From the NCBI GenBank assembly GCA_021234155.1, contig JAJEKV010000017.1:11785525-11849524 (forward strand): DNA of 64,000 bases, read 5' to 3'. The position numbers were made by a program, and so were the translations under genes. Positions within the stretch are counted from its first letter, which is position 1; each line of letters starts with the position of its first letter. The notes beneath the pieces were generated by a model. The model ran no database searches and had not been told where the DNA came from. It worked only from the letters and a program-made list of their open reading frames with translations. Below, piece by piece: positions 1 to 11,220 of the stretch. This DNA is from Isoetes taiwanensis (lineage: Eukaryota; Streptophyta; Lycopodiopsida; Isoetales; Isoetaceae).

Positions 1-368
1 CCATTTAAACTCCTTATTCTTGTTCTCATTCCCAAAAGAAAGCACTCTGCAATTCAGCTTCACCATCATAGCAGAGTTGCATTTTTAAGGATCAAGGAGG
101 CACACATTTTCTTGTTTTGGCGAGATTCCCACATTTACACACTCATTTCATCCCATACACTCCATTTCCATCTCCTTCTTACTATATTCACAACTCATTC
201 TCACCTTTGTCATTCACTCACATCCACTCACTACCATATTCACCACTGTTTCATCAACACTTGCACTTTATACCCTCTTTCTTCCATAATTCTCACTTAG
301 ACACTTTGGGACAAAATTGAAGACCCCTTATGGCTGAGGGGACCAGCCATTTTCTTGTTTTGGCGAGA
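1..368 (+). other. 3' untranslated region of element A0 (left end outside window)
   Basis: Non-coding tail of a family A element whose gag-pol lies left of the window. It matches the tail of A1 (about 31660-32018), including the segment with 'catagcagagttgca' at about 67-82, and leads directly into an LTR at 369. It carries the conserved hairpin at 330-350. No credible reading frame is present; short open frames here are low-complexity T/C-rich sequence. Confidence 0.85.
330..350 (+). promoter_or_regulatory. Purine-loop hairpin upstream of the A0 3' LTR
   Basis: A perfect 7-bp stem, ATGGCTG (330-336) with CAGCCAT (344-350), closes a loop AGGGGAC (337-343). It lies 18 nt before the LTR. The same structure with different stem bases occurs in families B and C. 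The AGGGGA loop is the only polypurine tract near the LTR, so it may be the plus-strand primer region, though it does not abut the LTR as a normal polypurine tract does. Confidence 0.7.
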
Positions 369-2283
369 TGTTGCCCCCAAAGGGCAACATACTAATTGAT
401 TGGTTTATTTGTTAAAGTTAGGAAGGCTAAGTCAAAGGAAGACTTGGTAGTCAACATTGATATGAAGGTCAAAGGGTGTTCATTCTTCAAGTCAACAAGT
501 GCTCAAGGTTCAAAACTCACATGAGGTACTTTATTTAAGGTCAAAATGCTTAGTCAAGAATATGCTCTAGAAGATTCTGGGTTATGAAGTTTGGAAGACA
601 ATTTTTGAAGACTGGAAGTTAAAAGTTTGGAAGACCCCATGATGCTTGATTTCATCCCTTAGCCATCCCCATCCAATTTTTACTCATATTATACTTCTAT
701 CTTTTGGAATTTCCTAGCCATTTTTCCTACATCCATATTCTCTTTTGTTTACCCTTGCATGCCTCATTATGTTTTGCCCCATTCTCTCTTTTTCTAATAC
801 ACCTATATTTCCCCCATGAGTTATCCCCCACCATTGCCTCCATATCTTTTCACTTCTTATGCCACATCTTTTTGCAATTTTCCTAGCCAAAATCCTTTTG
901 CAATTCCTTACCATTATGCCATGCCACTTGTATACCTTATGGAATATTCCTGATCATTATGCCCAAGGACTCAAGGCATATTCCCAAGAAAAATTAGGGT
1001 TGCCATTGCTAAAGTGATCCATCTCTTCAATTTTCTATAAGTGGCCTTTTAAAAACCATGGTTTAGCTTTGAAATTAAAGAATACAGCATATTCCATGGA
1101 TATACGGGCGAAAATACGGAATCGTATCGCGCTATTTCTGAAAAAATACAGCCAAGAACCCTAAATTTCTGCTTCCACCTCGAATCTCGCCGGATTTGGC
1201 ACCACAGCCCTCGGAACCTACCTATTTTCACCTTCCCGCTTTTTAAGAACCGATTAAACCCATCAATCAAGGCTAAGATTAAGCAAACATTTGAAAACTA
1301 AGATATATACATGGGATTCGACAAAAGAATTTTCTTGAAGGCCCAGACGCATCAAACCTCGACATTGATACATGCTGAGCATGATCTGAAGACGTTCTTG
1401 AAGTCTCTGAGTGTTCCACAGTCTAATCTGAGAAGATTGGACTGATATTATTGACTTGATACTATTTATTGACCTTCTAAGCTATTTTGATGATTGATCT
1501 AAGTTCCCAAGATTCTTATTCACCTTGTATTACCTTCATATCAATGAAAATTGATTGCCAAGTATTCAAAAAGTCGACTGTCATGATCCTTTAGTATTCT
1601 TGCATCACAAATATTTTTACAGTAAAGAATTCCTTTATTTTTTCCTGCATATGACCAATCTGCACTTCATCTCCCATCTTATTTGCACCTGTGTGCACAA
1701 AAATTTCGAAAAAATCCCATTCCAAACTCAAGTTACCATTTTTTGCATTCTATCTGATACAAATTTAGACTGATATCCACAAAACAGTGCCAAAAAAATA
1801 GTTTTAGTGATTCAAATCATGATTTGACAGCATGCATCTTACCTTTGAAGTCTATATTGCACCTTAGTTTTGGAATTTCTTTAAAATTCAACCTACAACT
1901 CAAGTTACAAAACTCTGAGCTCTGTCTTTAGTCTTGACTGATATTGACCAAATTTTGACCCAACTTTGAGATCGAATATCTCACAAATTAGAACTCAGAC
2001 TTGGTCAAGATCTTTACCCTTGCTTGCCTACAACTTTTCTGAACAAGTCACAATCATCTGACCTTGGAAATCAATCTGTCTATGAGATCTGCATCGATTT
2101 GAGTAAGGGGGCCAAATTCCAGAATTGGGAAAGGTATGCAAACTCTGTAACTGAGCTTTTTCTTTGGAAAATTCTTGTGTAGATTGATCACCTTAAGTGA
2201 CTTGGAGGTTCTAACCCCAACTTGAGTGAAAAATCAAGTTGGCTTCTTGTGTTTGACTTTCTAAGCCAGGTTGGGGGTCAACA
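369..2283 (+). repeat. 3' LTR of element A0 (family A)
   Basis: Begins TGTTGCCC and ends GGGTCAACA, the same termini as the A1 and A2 LTRs, with family A similarity throughout. The first 21 bp (369-389) form a palindrome, arms TGTTGCCC and GGGCAACA around CCAAA. Length 1915 bp against 1931 and 1955 bp for the A1 LTRs. No primer site follows it, so it is the downstream LTR. The target duplication cannot be tested because the left end is outside the window. Confidence 0.9.
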
Positions 2284-2978
2284 TCTTTTGGCACCCGGTC
2301 AACATGAAAGAAGAGAAAAGAAAGAGAACCATTGGAGGGGGGGTCGATTATAAAGCCTAAATGTTGTAAAGGTCTAAGGCACCAAAAAAATAAAAAAAAG
2401 GGCCTAGATCTAGTTGTTTAAATTTAAGGGCTTCTAAGATTTTTTAATGGTTGAAGAGGGGTACATTATCTAAGGCTAAGATGAAGAGGCAAGATCAAAG
2501 GTGGAGATTAAAAAAGGCAAAAATTAAAGGTTGAGATAAAGAGGCAAGATCAAGGGTGGAGATGAAGGGGTCGAAATTAAAGGTTGAGATGAAGAGGCAA
2601 GATCAAAGGTGGAGATTAAGAGGCAAAAATGAAAGGTTAAGATGAAAAGTAATGTTTATAAAAGATTCTTGAGGAGCACGAGCTCCTTCTCTTGCCTTGC
2701 TCCAAGTTCTTTGGGATGGTGGCAGCTCCTCCTTGAACTGGATCAAAGGCCCCTCCATGGTTCAGAGACATGGAGGGACCCTTTTGTATTTGAAGTTTTA
2801 TGCTTATATGAATTTTCTTTTGGGCCCAAAGTTATTCCATTCCAAGTTTTTCTTCAAATCTCTTATTCTACACTGATTTCATATTGCAGCTTCTGATCTT
2901 ATATTGCAGCACCCAATGTGATCCTAATTTCTGCCTTTGAGGCCACCTGTTGGGGGTTGTGGGAAAAATCCGCCAACA
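2284..2978 (+). repeat. 5' LTR of C1 (start missing)
   Basis: Matches 4692-5399 apart from the missing first bases (TGTTGACCGGG and part of a T run). It ends CCGCCAACA. It contains a polypurine tandem array at about 2474-2648 and a TATA-like box TATAAAAG at 2657-2664, so transcription probably starts a few tens of bases downstream. A short open frame after the TATA box is not conserved in its C-terminal part among the four copies and is not called. Confidence 0.85.
2474..2648 (+). repeat. Polypurine tandem repeats in U3 of C1
   Basis: About four imperfect units built on 'gatgaagaggcaagatcaa' followed by 'ggtggagattaa' and 'ggcaaaaattaaaggt', strongly purine-biased on the plus strand. It sits immediately upstream of the TATA-like box. 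The same array is present in all four family C LTRs (also about 4893-5070, 49442-49622, 51878-52055), which suggests an enhancer-like role. Confidence 0.75.
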
Positions 2979-2981
2979 GAA

Positions 2982-3000
2982 TGGAGGTCCTACCGAGATC
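2982..3000 (+). other. Primer-binding site of C1 (tRNA-Gln)
   Basis: TGGAGGTCCTACCGAGATC begins three bases after the LTR. Its reverse complement ends in CCA and fits the 3' end of plant tRNA-Gln. Families A and B use nearly the same sequence (TGGAGGTTCTACCGAGAT). Confidence 0.8.
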
Positions 3001-4653
3001 GTATTCTTCCCCAGGATTATTCTGGTGCTGCTGTGATTTGTTCTAATTTCCTGCCATAGCCACAACTCTGTCTTCTTTTTCCCATCCCTGCTATATTCTG
3101 CCCCAATGATCTTTTTATGCCATGCATTGTTTCTGCTGCAAGAAGAAGAAGAAGGCAAATAAGCTCTCAATCATTCCATATTTTCGGATTTTTGAAGCTC
3201 TAATGTGCTGGATAATGATACTGCTTGAGTTATTTTGGAAGAGCCAGCAAAAAAGCCAGCCCTCCATCTCATTTTGTTGTGCCTAAAGTTCTGCTTGCTG
3301 GAAGGTGCAAACTTAAGAAAGAATAGGGCTTTGATGTTATACCGTTGCCTTGCTTCTGTTGATGCCCTGCGCTCAGCCAAAGCCCTGAAAGATGCTATGA
3401 TTATTCTTTTTTCCTGCTGCTGAATCTACAGAAAAAAGGATGGAGCACAAAAAACACTCAGTTGGCATCTACTCTTCTACCATATCCACCGTTGGTCCTC
3501 ATTATCTGCAAAAGCCTAGAGAAAGATTCATCAATGCTGCATTCAAAGGATTTTTAGAAGAACAGCATAAGCCGTGATCTGCAAAGAAAAAAGAAACTCA
3601 GCCTCAAGCCTTACAATATGGGATCATTTCTTTTCTCTGCGACCATCTCCAGAAGAGTAATACAAAGAAGAAAAAGGAAAGAATGCCATAGCAGCCTTCT
3701 GCCATCATTTTGCCTCCATCTGCTGATCTTACTTGTGCCGAACCTGCAAAAGAATGAGAAGAAGAAGCCGCCAGAGTCTCTGTCTCTGCCATTGCCATCT
3801 GTAAGAAAAGAAGGAAAAGAGAATCTCCATTCTGTCTGCCGCCTTACCTGCCTCAGCCGCCCGCCATAGCCGCCCATCACGATTTTTTGACCCTTGCGCA
3901 AGTTTTTATTTATTTTTCTCCTTTCATTTCTTTTTTCTAACCTTTGCTTTTTTCTAACCTTTGCTTTTCATGTTTTTTTCCTTTCATCTCATTTTTTAAC
4001 CTTTGCTTTCCATGTTCTTTATTCTTTCACCCTTTCGTTTATTTTCTAACATTTGCTTCCAATTTTTTATATTTTCTCACCCTTTCATTCCATTTTCTAA
4101 TCATTGCTTTCATTTTTTGCTACTATTTTCTCACCCTTGCAATAATGTTTCTTTACATTTATGGTCCATCCTTGTTGCCTCAAAACATCATTTTTGCCCT
4201 ATTGCTACACCATTGCCACAATTTTTTGTTTGGGCGCCGCCCCTTTTCCCTATATCATTTTTGCCAAAAAATAGCCATCTTGCCCCAAACATTACATGTG
4301 TCTTTCCTTAAAGCCCGAAATTACCATTGATTTTCTATTATCATGGCACTCATTATTATCATCATTCTATCAAGTTCGAAGTTTCGGATATCAAAACCTC
4401 AGTTATTATCACCAAATTATTATCATCATTTTATCATATGAAAACTTCAATTATTATATGGTGTTGGAGTACACCCTAAAACCTCCAAATATTATTATTA
4501 TTCTATGGTGTTGGAGTACACCCTAAAACCTCCAAATTATTATTATCATCATTTCGAGTTCGAAGTCTCGGATATCAAAACTTCGGTTGTGTTCCTTATT
4601 GAGTCTAAGGGACCAACTATTGTACTAAATATATGAAAAACTTTGAAGTAAGA
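3001..4653 (+). other. Internal region of C1, no coding capacity recognised
   Basis: No retrotransposon domain can be found. From about 3900 to 4140 there is a T-rich stretch with repeated 'tttctaacctttgctttt'-like units. From 4457 to 4546 there are two units beginning 'atggtgttggagtacaccc' and ending 'taaaacctccaaat'; related units recur in C2. A segment containing 'ggatatcaaaac' occurs twice (about 4380 and 4570). Open frames here are low-complexity. Confidence 0.7.
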
Positions 4654-4672
4654 GGGCCGAGGGGACCGGCCC
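4654..4672 (+). promoter_or_regulatory. Purine-loop hairpin upstream of the C1 3' LTR
   Basis: A perfect 6-bp stem GGGCCG / CGGCCC encloses AGGGGAC, the same loop as in family A but with different stem pairs. It lies 19 nt upstream of the LTR. Confidence 0.75.
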
Positions 4673-4691
4673 AGTTTTTGTTTGGGCGAGA

Positions 4692-5399
4692 TGTTGACCG
4701 GGTTTTTGGCACCCAGTCAACATGAAAGAAGAGAAAAGAAAGAGAACCATTGGAGGGGGGGGGGGTCGATTATAAAGCCCAAATGTTGTAAAGGTCTAAG
4801 GCACCAAAAAATAAAAAAAGGGCCTAGATCTAGTTGTTTAAATTTAAGGGCTTCTAAGATTTTTTAGTGGTTGAAGAGGGGTACATTATCTAAGGCTAAG
4901 ATGAAGAGGCAAGATCAAAGGTGGAGATTAAAAAAGGCAAAAATTAAAGGTTGAGATAAAGAGGCAAGTTCAAGGGTGGAGATGAAGGGGTCGAAATTAA
5001 AGGTTGAGATGAAGAGGCAAGATCAAAGGTGGAGATTAAGAGGCAAAAAATTAAAGGTCAAGATGAAAAATAATGTTTATAAAAGATTCTTGAGGAGCAC
5101 GAGCTCCTCCTCTTGCCTTGCTTCAAGTTCTTTGGGATGGTGGCAGCTCCTCCTTGAACTGGATCAAAGGCCCCTCCATGGTTCAGAGACATGGAGGGAC
5201 CCTTTTGTATTTGAAGTTTTGTGCTTATATGAATTTTCTTTTGGGCCCAAAGTTATTCCATTCCAAGTTTTTCTTCAAATCTCTTATTCTACACTGATTT
5301 TATATTGCAGCTTCTGATCTTATATTGCAGCACCCAATGTGATCCTGATTTCTACCTTTGAGGCCACCTGTTGGGGGTTGTGGGAAAAATCCGCCAACA
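4692..5399 (+). repeat. 3' LTR of C1
   Basis: Starts TGTTGACCGGG and ends CCGCCAACA, 708 bp. The first 31 bp form a hairpin with arms TGTTGACCGGG and CCCAGTCAACA (one mismatch). The next bases outside are GAATGGAGG, which equal the bases after the 5' LTR before diverging at 5409. Confidence 0.9.
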
Positions 5400-5501
5400 G
5401 AATGGAGGATCACATTAGGTGCTCTCTAGCACAGGAGAGTGTGCTTCAAGTATTGCTTCACCTACACCTTACATAGATTGTGAAAAAAAACAAATACTTA
5501 G
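5400..5501. other. Unassigned spacer between C1 and old LTR D
   Basis: The first nine bases, GAATGGAGG, resemble the start of a family C internal region. The remainder has no recognisable match in the window, no gene and no primer site. Confidence 0.4.
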
Positions 5502-6774
5502 TGTTGAAGGTGTTCCTAGCAAAACCTTCAACCTCAGTGGTTTAGAACCTCCAGGTTGCTTAAGGGAACCACTCTGTATGAGAAAATTCCAACTAGAAAG
5601 CTCAAATAACAATTTTCAATCACTTTTCCTAAACAGAAAAAAGCCCGTCATGCAAGAAAAGGTGCCACATGCAAACAAGAAAGGATCTGCCTATAATTTT
5701 TTATGTTAAAGCTACTCAAGATCCTGAGGAATGCTGTGCAAAAAGTCAGATGGATTTTAACCAATGCAGTTCACTCAAAAATGCATCTCTGACAAGATAA
5801 AAAATTGGTCAATATCCCTGGCAGAGAGTGATTTTCTGTAAATCCTAGAAGACAGAACTTTTTTGAGTTTTGATGCTTGGATCTCCTTCCTATACGTCTG
5901 CATACATGAGTCAAGTACACCCTTTGCAACAATAGATGCAAGATGCCTTGGAAATTTGAATTTAGATCTGACAGACTGTCACAGACTAAGAACAACAGGC
6001 TGAGTTTGAGTAAATTGATCTGTTGAGGGCTCTCTTTTTTGTTTTTGAACAAGTAGTGGTGCAATTTATACCTTGTAAGTGCAATTTACTAAGTAAAAGA
6101 TGCAATCAAATACTAGAATATGCTAACTCCTAACCTAGTTATGCAAGCAAAAGGTTTTTCTCAGAAGTATATGTAAGCATTTAGATCACCATTCATGCAT
6201 CATACAGGTGCCTATGTGCAACTTTCACTATGATTTCCTCGTGCCTAAGTGCTGAGGTCTACTGTCATGTTATTCTCACAAAGCCAAGCACAATGCTAAA
6301 AGAAAATCATTCACAATTGCTTTTCCAAGGGCCAGATTTTCATTCATTCAAGATTCACACAATAATCAAAGATAATCCCAAGCTCTATGTCTTGGGCACA
6401 GGATCAAGTCGAACTCCAAGTCAGGTAATTCAACTAAAATATCAGAAATTCATGAATAATCTGGCAAAAGAAAGGCAAATTCAAGCTTGAGTTATCAAAA
6501 CCGGTCTTTCTTCAAAGAATCTCGATCAGTGTCTCGCCCAAAAGCCCTCGAAAAAAATCTGAGCAGTGTTTTCCCTTTTCAAAATCCCCTGTTTCGGCCC
6601 GTTCTTGGCAAATTCAGGCTAAATCTTGTCTTTTTTGCTTAATAAGTGAGTCCTTGATGTAGTATGGGTTGATCCGAGAGTGTTTTAGCATGATTGAGTG
6701 GTTTGTTAGGATCAAAACTCCGGATCTTGGCTTCACTGTGATTTAGAGTCCTTGGCAGAAAAGCTCGAAATATC
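5502..6774 (-). repeat. Old family B-like LTR 'D', first part
   Basis: On the minus strand this matches the 3' part of family B LTRs, starting with the complement of ...CACCTTCAACA at 5502 and including the region before 'GGTTTAGAACCTCCAGG'. It is much more diverged than B1-B3. No primer site lies outside the 5502 end, so it is a downstream or solo LTR. It is interrupted at 6774 by A1 and resumes at 33974. Confidence 0.75.
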
Positions 6775-8705
6775 CGTTGCCCCCAAAGGGCAACATGCTA
6801 ATTGTGATCTATGCATTCAAACTAAGTCAATTCATCTTGGAAGACTAGGTCAAAGTTTGGAAGATTCTTGGTATTCAATATTGATATGGAGGTCAAAGGT
6901 TGCTCATTCTTCAGGTCAACAAGAGCTCAAGTTGAAAAGTGCACAAGAGGTATTTTATTTGGGGTCAAATGCTTATTCAAGAATATTCCCTAGAAGAATC
7001 TGGGTTATGAAGTTTGGAAGGCATCTTTTGAAGATTGGAAGTTAAGAGTTTGGAAGACCCCATGGTACTTGATTCCATCCTTTAGCCATTCTTATCCATT
7101 TTTATTCATATATTCTTATCCCTTGAAATTTCCTAGCCATTTTTCCCTACACCCATGTTCTCTTTTGTTCACCCGTGTATACTCTATCATGCTTTGCCCA
7201 ATTACTTCTTTCCCAATGCATCCTTATTCCCCCATAAGTTATTCCCACCATTGCCTCCATATCTTTTGCTCTTTTACTTCCTATGCCACATTCTTGCAAA
7301 TTACCCTCTTGCAACTTCTCATACCCTTATGCCTATCTATCATTGTGCCATAAAAAGCCATGTTATGTGTATACCTCATGGAGTATTCCCGTTCATAATA
7401 CCCAAGATCTGGCATATCCCAAAACATTAGGGTTACCATTGCTTAAATGGTCCACCTCTTCAATATTTTTCATGAGTGACCCCTTAAACCATGGCTTAAC
7501 TTTTCAAAACTATAAAATATGGCATATTCCTGGTTTATACTTCAAGAAATACGGGAACCGTATCGCGCAAATTTGCAGAAAATACAGCTGCTTCAAACCT
7601 AAATCTGGAAATGAGCTCGAATCACGCCGGAATCGAATTTTTAAGCTATAAGAACTACCTAATCCTGGACTCCCGCTCTTAAGCATCATATTAAGCCTAA
7701 ATCTAAGCTCTAAGATGCCGGAATCATTAAATTTAAACTTATATACCAGGGGATCATCAACAGAAGTTTTTTGAAGGCCCAGACGTACTCAAATCCGACA
7801 TTGATCATTGCTGAGCAAGTTCCTGAGCACTCCTCAATTGGATTTACGAAGATCTAGTTGACATTACTTTCAGAAAATTATCTTATGTCTTCTGATGATT
7901 ATTTTACTGTATCTGAGCTATGATGCATCCATACCTATTGTTATCATGATATATTTACCTTCATATCAATTTAAATTGACTGCCAAGTTGTCAAATCCAT
8001 CTCTGATATTTTTCTTAGCAATTCTTGCCTTAAAATATTTTGCAGAAAAACCTTGAGTGTTTTCAAGCACCTTTGTCCCACTTGCCATCTAATCTTAGAG
8101 CCTGTGTGAGCTAGAGGATTTGAAATCATCCAAAAATACCACACCTAGCTCAAGTTATAAAAATTTGCTCTCTGTTTTAATCAGTTTTGACTGTATTTTG
8201 CCAAATCCAGCCACAAAAAATACTTTTACAAGTCCAAATGGAAATCTGACTACTTGTCTCTCTTCCTTATCACCATTGCATTATATTTGCTTTGGAAATT
8301 CCCAAAAACACGCTTGACAACTCCAAATCTCATTTTCTGATCACTGTTTTCCATATTTGACTTCTATTGACCAAATTTTGACCCCACTTTGAGATCAAAT
8401 AACTCTCAAATTTAGTCTCTGACTTGGTCAGGGACTTTATCATTGGATACCTACAACTTTTTTGAGCAAGTCTACAGCAGTTGACTCAAGAAATCAACCT
8501 ACATTTCATCACCACATCTGTTTTAGTAAAGGTACCATTTTTTGGAAATGGGAAAGGTATAGAACTTCAAATTTTTGAACTTCTCTATAAATTTATCTTG
8601 CATAGACTGATCACCTTAAGTGATCTGGAGGTTCTAACCCCAATTTGGGTGAAAACTCAGATTGGTCCCTTGTGGTTGACCTTTAAGCCAGGTTTAGGGT
8701 CAACA
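6775..8705 (+). repeat. 5' LTR of A1
   Basis: Starts CGTTGCCC (T to C at the first base) and ends GGGTCAACA. It contains a TATA-like box TATAAAATA at 7511-7519. Three W-box cores (TTGACT, TTGACC, TTGACC) lie at about 8357-8384. Near the 3' end are the hairpin GATCACCTTAAGTGATC (8609-8625), a primer-like TGGAGGTTCTA (8626-8636), and a terminal stem GTTGACC...GGTCAAC. Confidence 0.92.
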
Positions 8706-8708
8706 TTT

Positions 8709-8727
8709 TGGAGGTTCTACCGAGATT
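8709..8727 (+). other. Primer-binding site of A1 (tRNA-Gln)
   Basis: TGGAGGTTCTACCGAGATT starts three bases after the LTR. The reverse complement ends in CCA and matches the acceptor and T-arm region of tRNA-Gln, allowing one G:U pair. Confidence 0.82.
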
Positions 8728-8748
8728 CTACCTGGATCTTGAGAACTC

Positions 8749-10674
8749 ATGGCTCCAAAACAGAAATTTCCAGCAGAACAAGAACCAATGGAAGATCAGG
8801 AGACCTCAGAACCTTGCAGAGATAGATCTCTGCCCCCAAGTTTTTCAACTGGATTACTTCAAAGTTTGCCTTACTAGTTTGAACTGAATGTGCCTACTCC
8901 ATTGCCTACTTTTGATTCCAGCATGAGTGCAAATACTTTTCTGAGAATTTTTGAAGATTATTACAGGGATTATGGCTTTAAGAAAGGATGCAAGTTCTCA
9001 CAATTTGAAAAGTGTTTTAAAGAGGAGAGTGAAGGTGGTGCTTGGCTGACTTATGAGAAGCTTATGGGAACCACTTCTTGGGATGATCTTGTCACCAAGT
9101 TTTTAGACAGGTTTGGAAAACTTGCTGCTCCTAAGGATCTTGTTAATGAATTGCAAAATTTCTCCATTTATGCAGGTGAAAGTGTTAGTCAGTACAAGGA
9201 AAGATTCAGTACCTTCATGAATAGATGTCAGAAAGGTCAAGTTACCGTCCCCACGCTCTTTTTGGTGTCCTCCTTCATTAAAGGCCTATCTTCTAGACCA
9301 GAAATTCATAGAAAACTTATCAAGATTCAAGCTGCAGAAGGTTTTGATTCTATCTACAAGGTTTTTGCCAAGACAACTGAATTGACCAAAATGCTTTCTA
9401 TCCTACCAGAAAAACACAATAGCTTTCATCATGACCCCTTTTACCCTGATGCCACTGATGGCCCTTATGAACCTCACCATTCTGTCCCTATCTATGCTGT
9501 GCATAAAGAAAAGAAAAAAACCAAAGATGAAGAGGCTGATTCTCAAATTTCAGAAGTTAAAGCAGACTTGACAAAGGTAACTGAAGCTTTAGCAGAAGTG
9601 ACCAAACAACTTGTGGAGCTCAAAGCAAGCAGGACAGGTAGAACTTATCCTGAATGTATTCATTGCAATAGAACTTCACATCCAGCTGATATTTGTTATT
9701 GGCAAATATGTCCTAAATGTAAAAAGAAGGGTCACTTTGGTAGAGAATGCCCAGTTTGTGCTTTTTGCAAGGAGATTGGTCATACTGACCTTAGGTGTTC
9801 TGTCAAAGAATATTTTGCCAAACAAGAGAGAGAAAAGAAACCTGAGGCAACTCCCCATGTAAGGTTTGCTGAATCTACTAGTTCTATAAGGTTTGTGCAG
9901 GCTACAAAGATGCCAAAGACTGAGGAAGTGATGGTGGTACAAACCAGAAGCATGGGAGAAGCCCATAGACCTGCTGAGCCTAATAAGTTTGTTCCAGAGC
10001 ATTCCAGGAAATCAACATTGCCACTACCCCCTGTTATGGAAGTTCCCCCCCAAGAAATAGCTCCACCTCCCCAACAAAAATATGGTAAGAGAGATCAAGA
10101 TCTTGATGAGTTGGATGTTTTACTGAAAAATTCCAAAGTAAGTGTGGATTTATTTACTTTGTTAAAAATTGCACCTGGTTATAGGAAAAAGTTATTGCAA
10201 CAAACTACTTTTAGTGAGGCAGTGGCAAGTGTAGGTGTTGCTAATGCCACTAATCTTATTTTGGCTCAAAATGAGGAAGATCCAGGTGCATTTATGTGTT
10301 CAGTTACTCTAGGAGGTTATTCTTTTTCCAACATGTTGCTGAATGGTGGCTCACCTCTAAATATCATGCCTTATCATGTTATGAAAAAATGTGGGCTCGA
10401 GATAGATAAAAGATCATCTGTTTTGTTAAAATCCTTTTCTAATGCTAAAATAGCACCAGTTGGGATTGTGACCAAAGTTCCTGTTAACACTGAAGGCATT
10501 GCTGTAGCTGCCAATTTTGTTGTTGTTGCTTTTGAGGATTTAGGAGAAGATGCAGATATATATGATCTCTTGCTAGGGAGAAGGTGGATGGCTACAGTTG
10601 ATGCTAGGCCAATCTGGTCTGAAGGGAGATGTACCATTTCAAATGGCACTCAAGTGGCCACAATCTACAACTAG
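8749..10674 (+). pseudogene. Gag-protease part of A1 polyprotein (broken)
   Basis: The natural start is the ATG at 8749, 21 bases after the primer site, as in A2. Codon 43 (8875-8877) is TAG where A2 has a glutamine codon; the frame then stays open to a second TAG at 10672-10674, again at a glutamine position. The product has a retrotransposon capsid-like domain (about 8900-9430), a Lys/Glu-rich linker, and three consecutive CX2CX4HX4C zinc knuckles (about 9655-9800). The aspartic protease domain (about 10260-10660) has NGGS where B copies have DGGS, so the catalytic Asp is lost. Gag would form the particle and the protease would cleave the polyprotein. Family assignment is firm; activity is excluded. 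Confidence 0.9.
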
Positions 10675-11220
10675 GATGGTTCTTATGGCTTCAAGGAAGA
10701 GGTACACTTTATTAAAGAAATGCTTATAGAAGAGCCCCTGGGATCTTATAGTCTAGCAACCCCTAGCACAAAGAAAATTGATTTGATTCCTTTGATTAGG
10801 GAGTGTGCACTACCTTCTGAGAATGGTAAAGAAGGGTGCCTATGGTTTGATGGAGGAATTTCAAAGAAATTGAATGTAGCTTCATCTGCAGCTATATTGA
10901 AGGATACCTCCAATAAACTCTTGGCTAAGGTAGGAAGGATTTTTCCCCAAATAACTTCTAATGTAGCAGAGTACAAGGCTTTGATTGCAGGTCTCCAAGA
11001 AGCTATAAGGCTATGGACATTTAAATCATACACATTTATGGAGATTCTCAGTTAGTTTGCAGACAGGTTAGTGGTGAATATCAGGCCAAGAATGCTGACT
11101 TGGAGTCTCTGAGAAACCAGGTAATGGGAATGCATGCTTGCTTCACTTCCTGGGAAATTACTCATATCCCAAGGGAGCAAAATTGGGAAGCTGATGCTTT
11201 GTGCAGGGATACCTTAATGA
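10675..11220 (+). pseudogene. RNase H domain located between protease and RT, A1
   Basis: Continues the polyprotein after the stop at 10674. It has an RNase H fold signature with first Asp in WFDGG (about 10848), Glu in AEYKAL, a second Asp in the GDSQL segment (about 11036-11046) and a final Asp in EADALC (about 11190). A frameshift near 11010-11030 splits the domain. The sequence resembles the second ('archaeal-type', RVT_3-like) RNase H of Tat elements, but those I recall carry it after the RT-linked RNase H. In family B the same order is seen in one uninterrupted frame, so the position is genuine. Confidence 0.82.

Larger units (their letters stand above)
2284..5399 (+). mobile_element. 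Element C1, non-autonomous LTR retrotransposon (family C)
   Basis: Two direct LTRs (2284-2978, 4692-5399) flank about 1.7 kb with a tRNA-Gln primer site after the first and the conserved hairpin before the second. No gag, protease, RT or integrase motif is seen on either strand. The first LTR lacks about 13 bp at its start and abuts A0, so A0 probably inserted there. Sharing of primer site, TGTTG...CAACA termini and the hairpin with family A suggests mobilisation by A. Confidence 0.85.

Noticed and set aside
2642-2896. Similar 60-110 codon frame in each family C LTR (also 4976-5317, 49582-49776, 52016-52216)
   Set aside because: The N-terminal part is shared only because the LTRs are copies; C-terminal parts shift frame among copies, so no protein-level constraint is visible.
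3604-3901. Overlapping open frames on both strands in the C1 internal region
   Set aside because: Low-complexity, not conserved in C2, no domain.
3905-4330. Phe/Leu-rich hydrophobic frame resembling a membrane protein
   Set aside because: Encoded by a T-rich tandem repeat; hydrophobicity follows from TTT/TTC/CTT codons.
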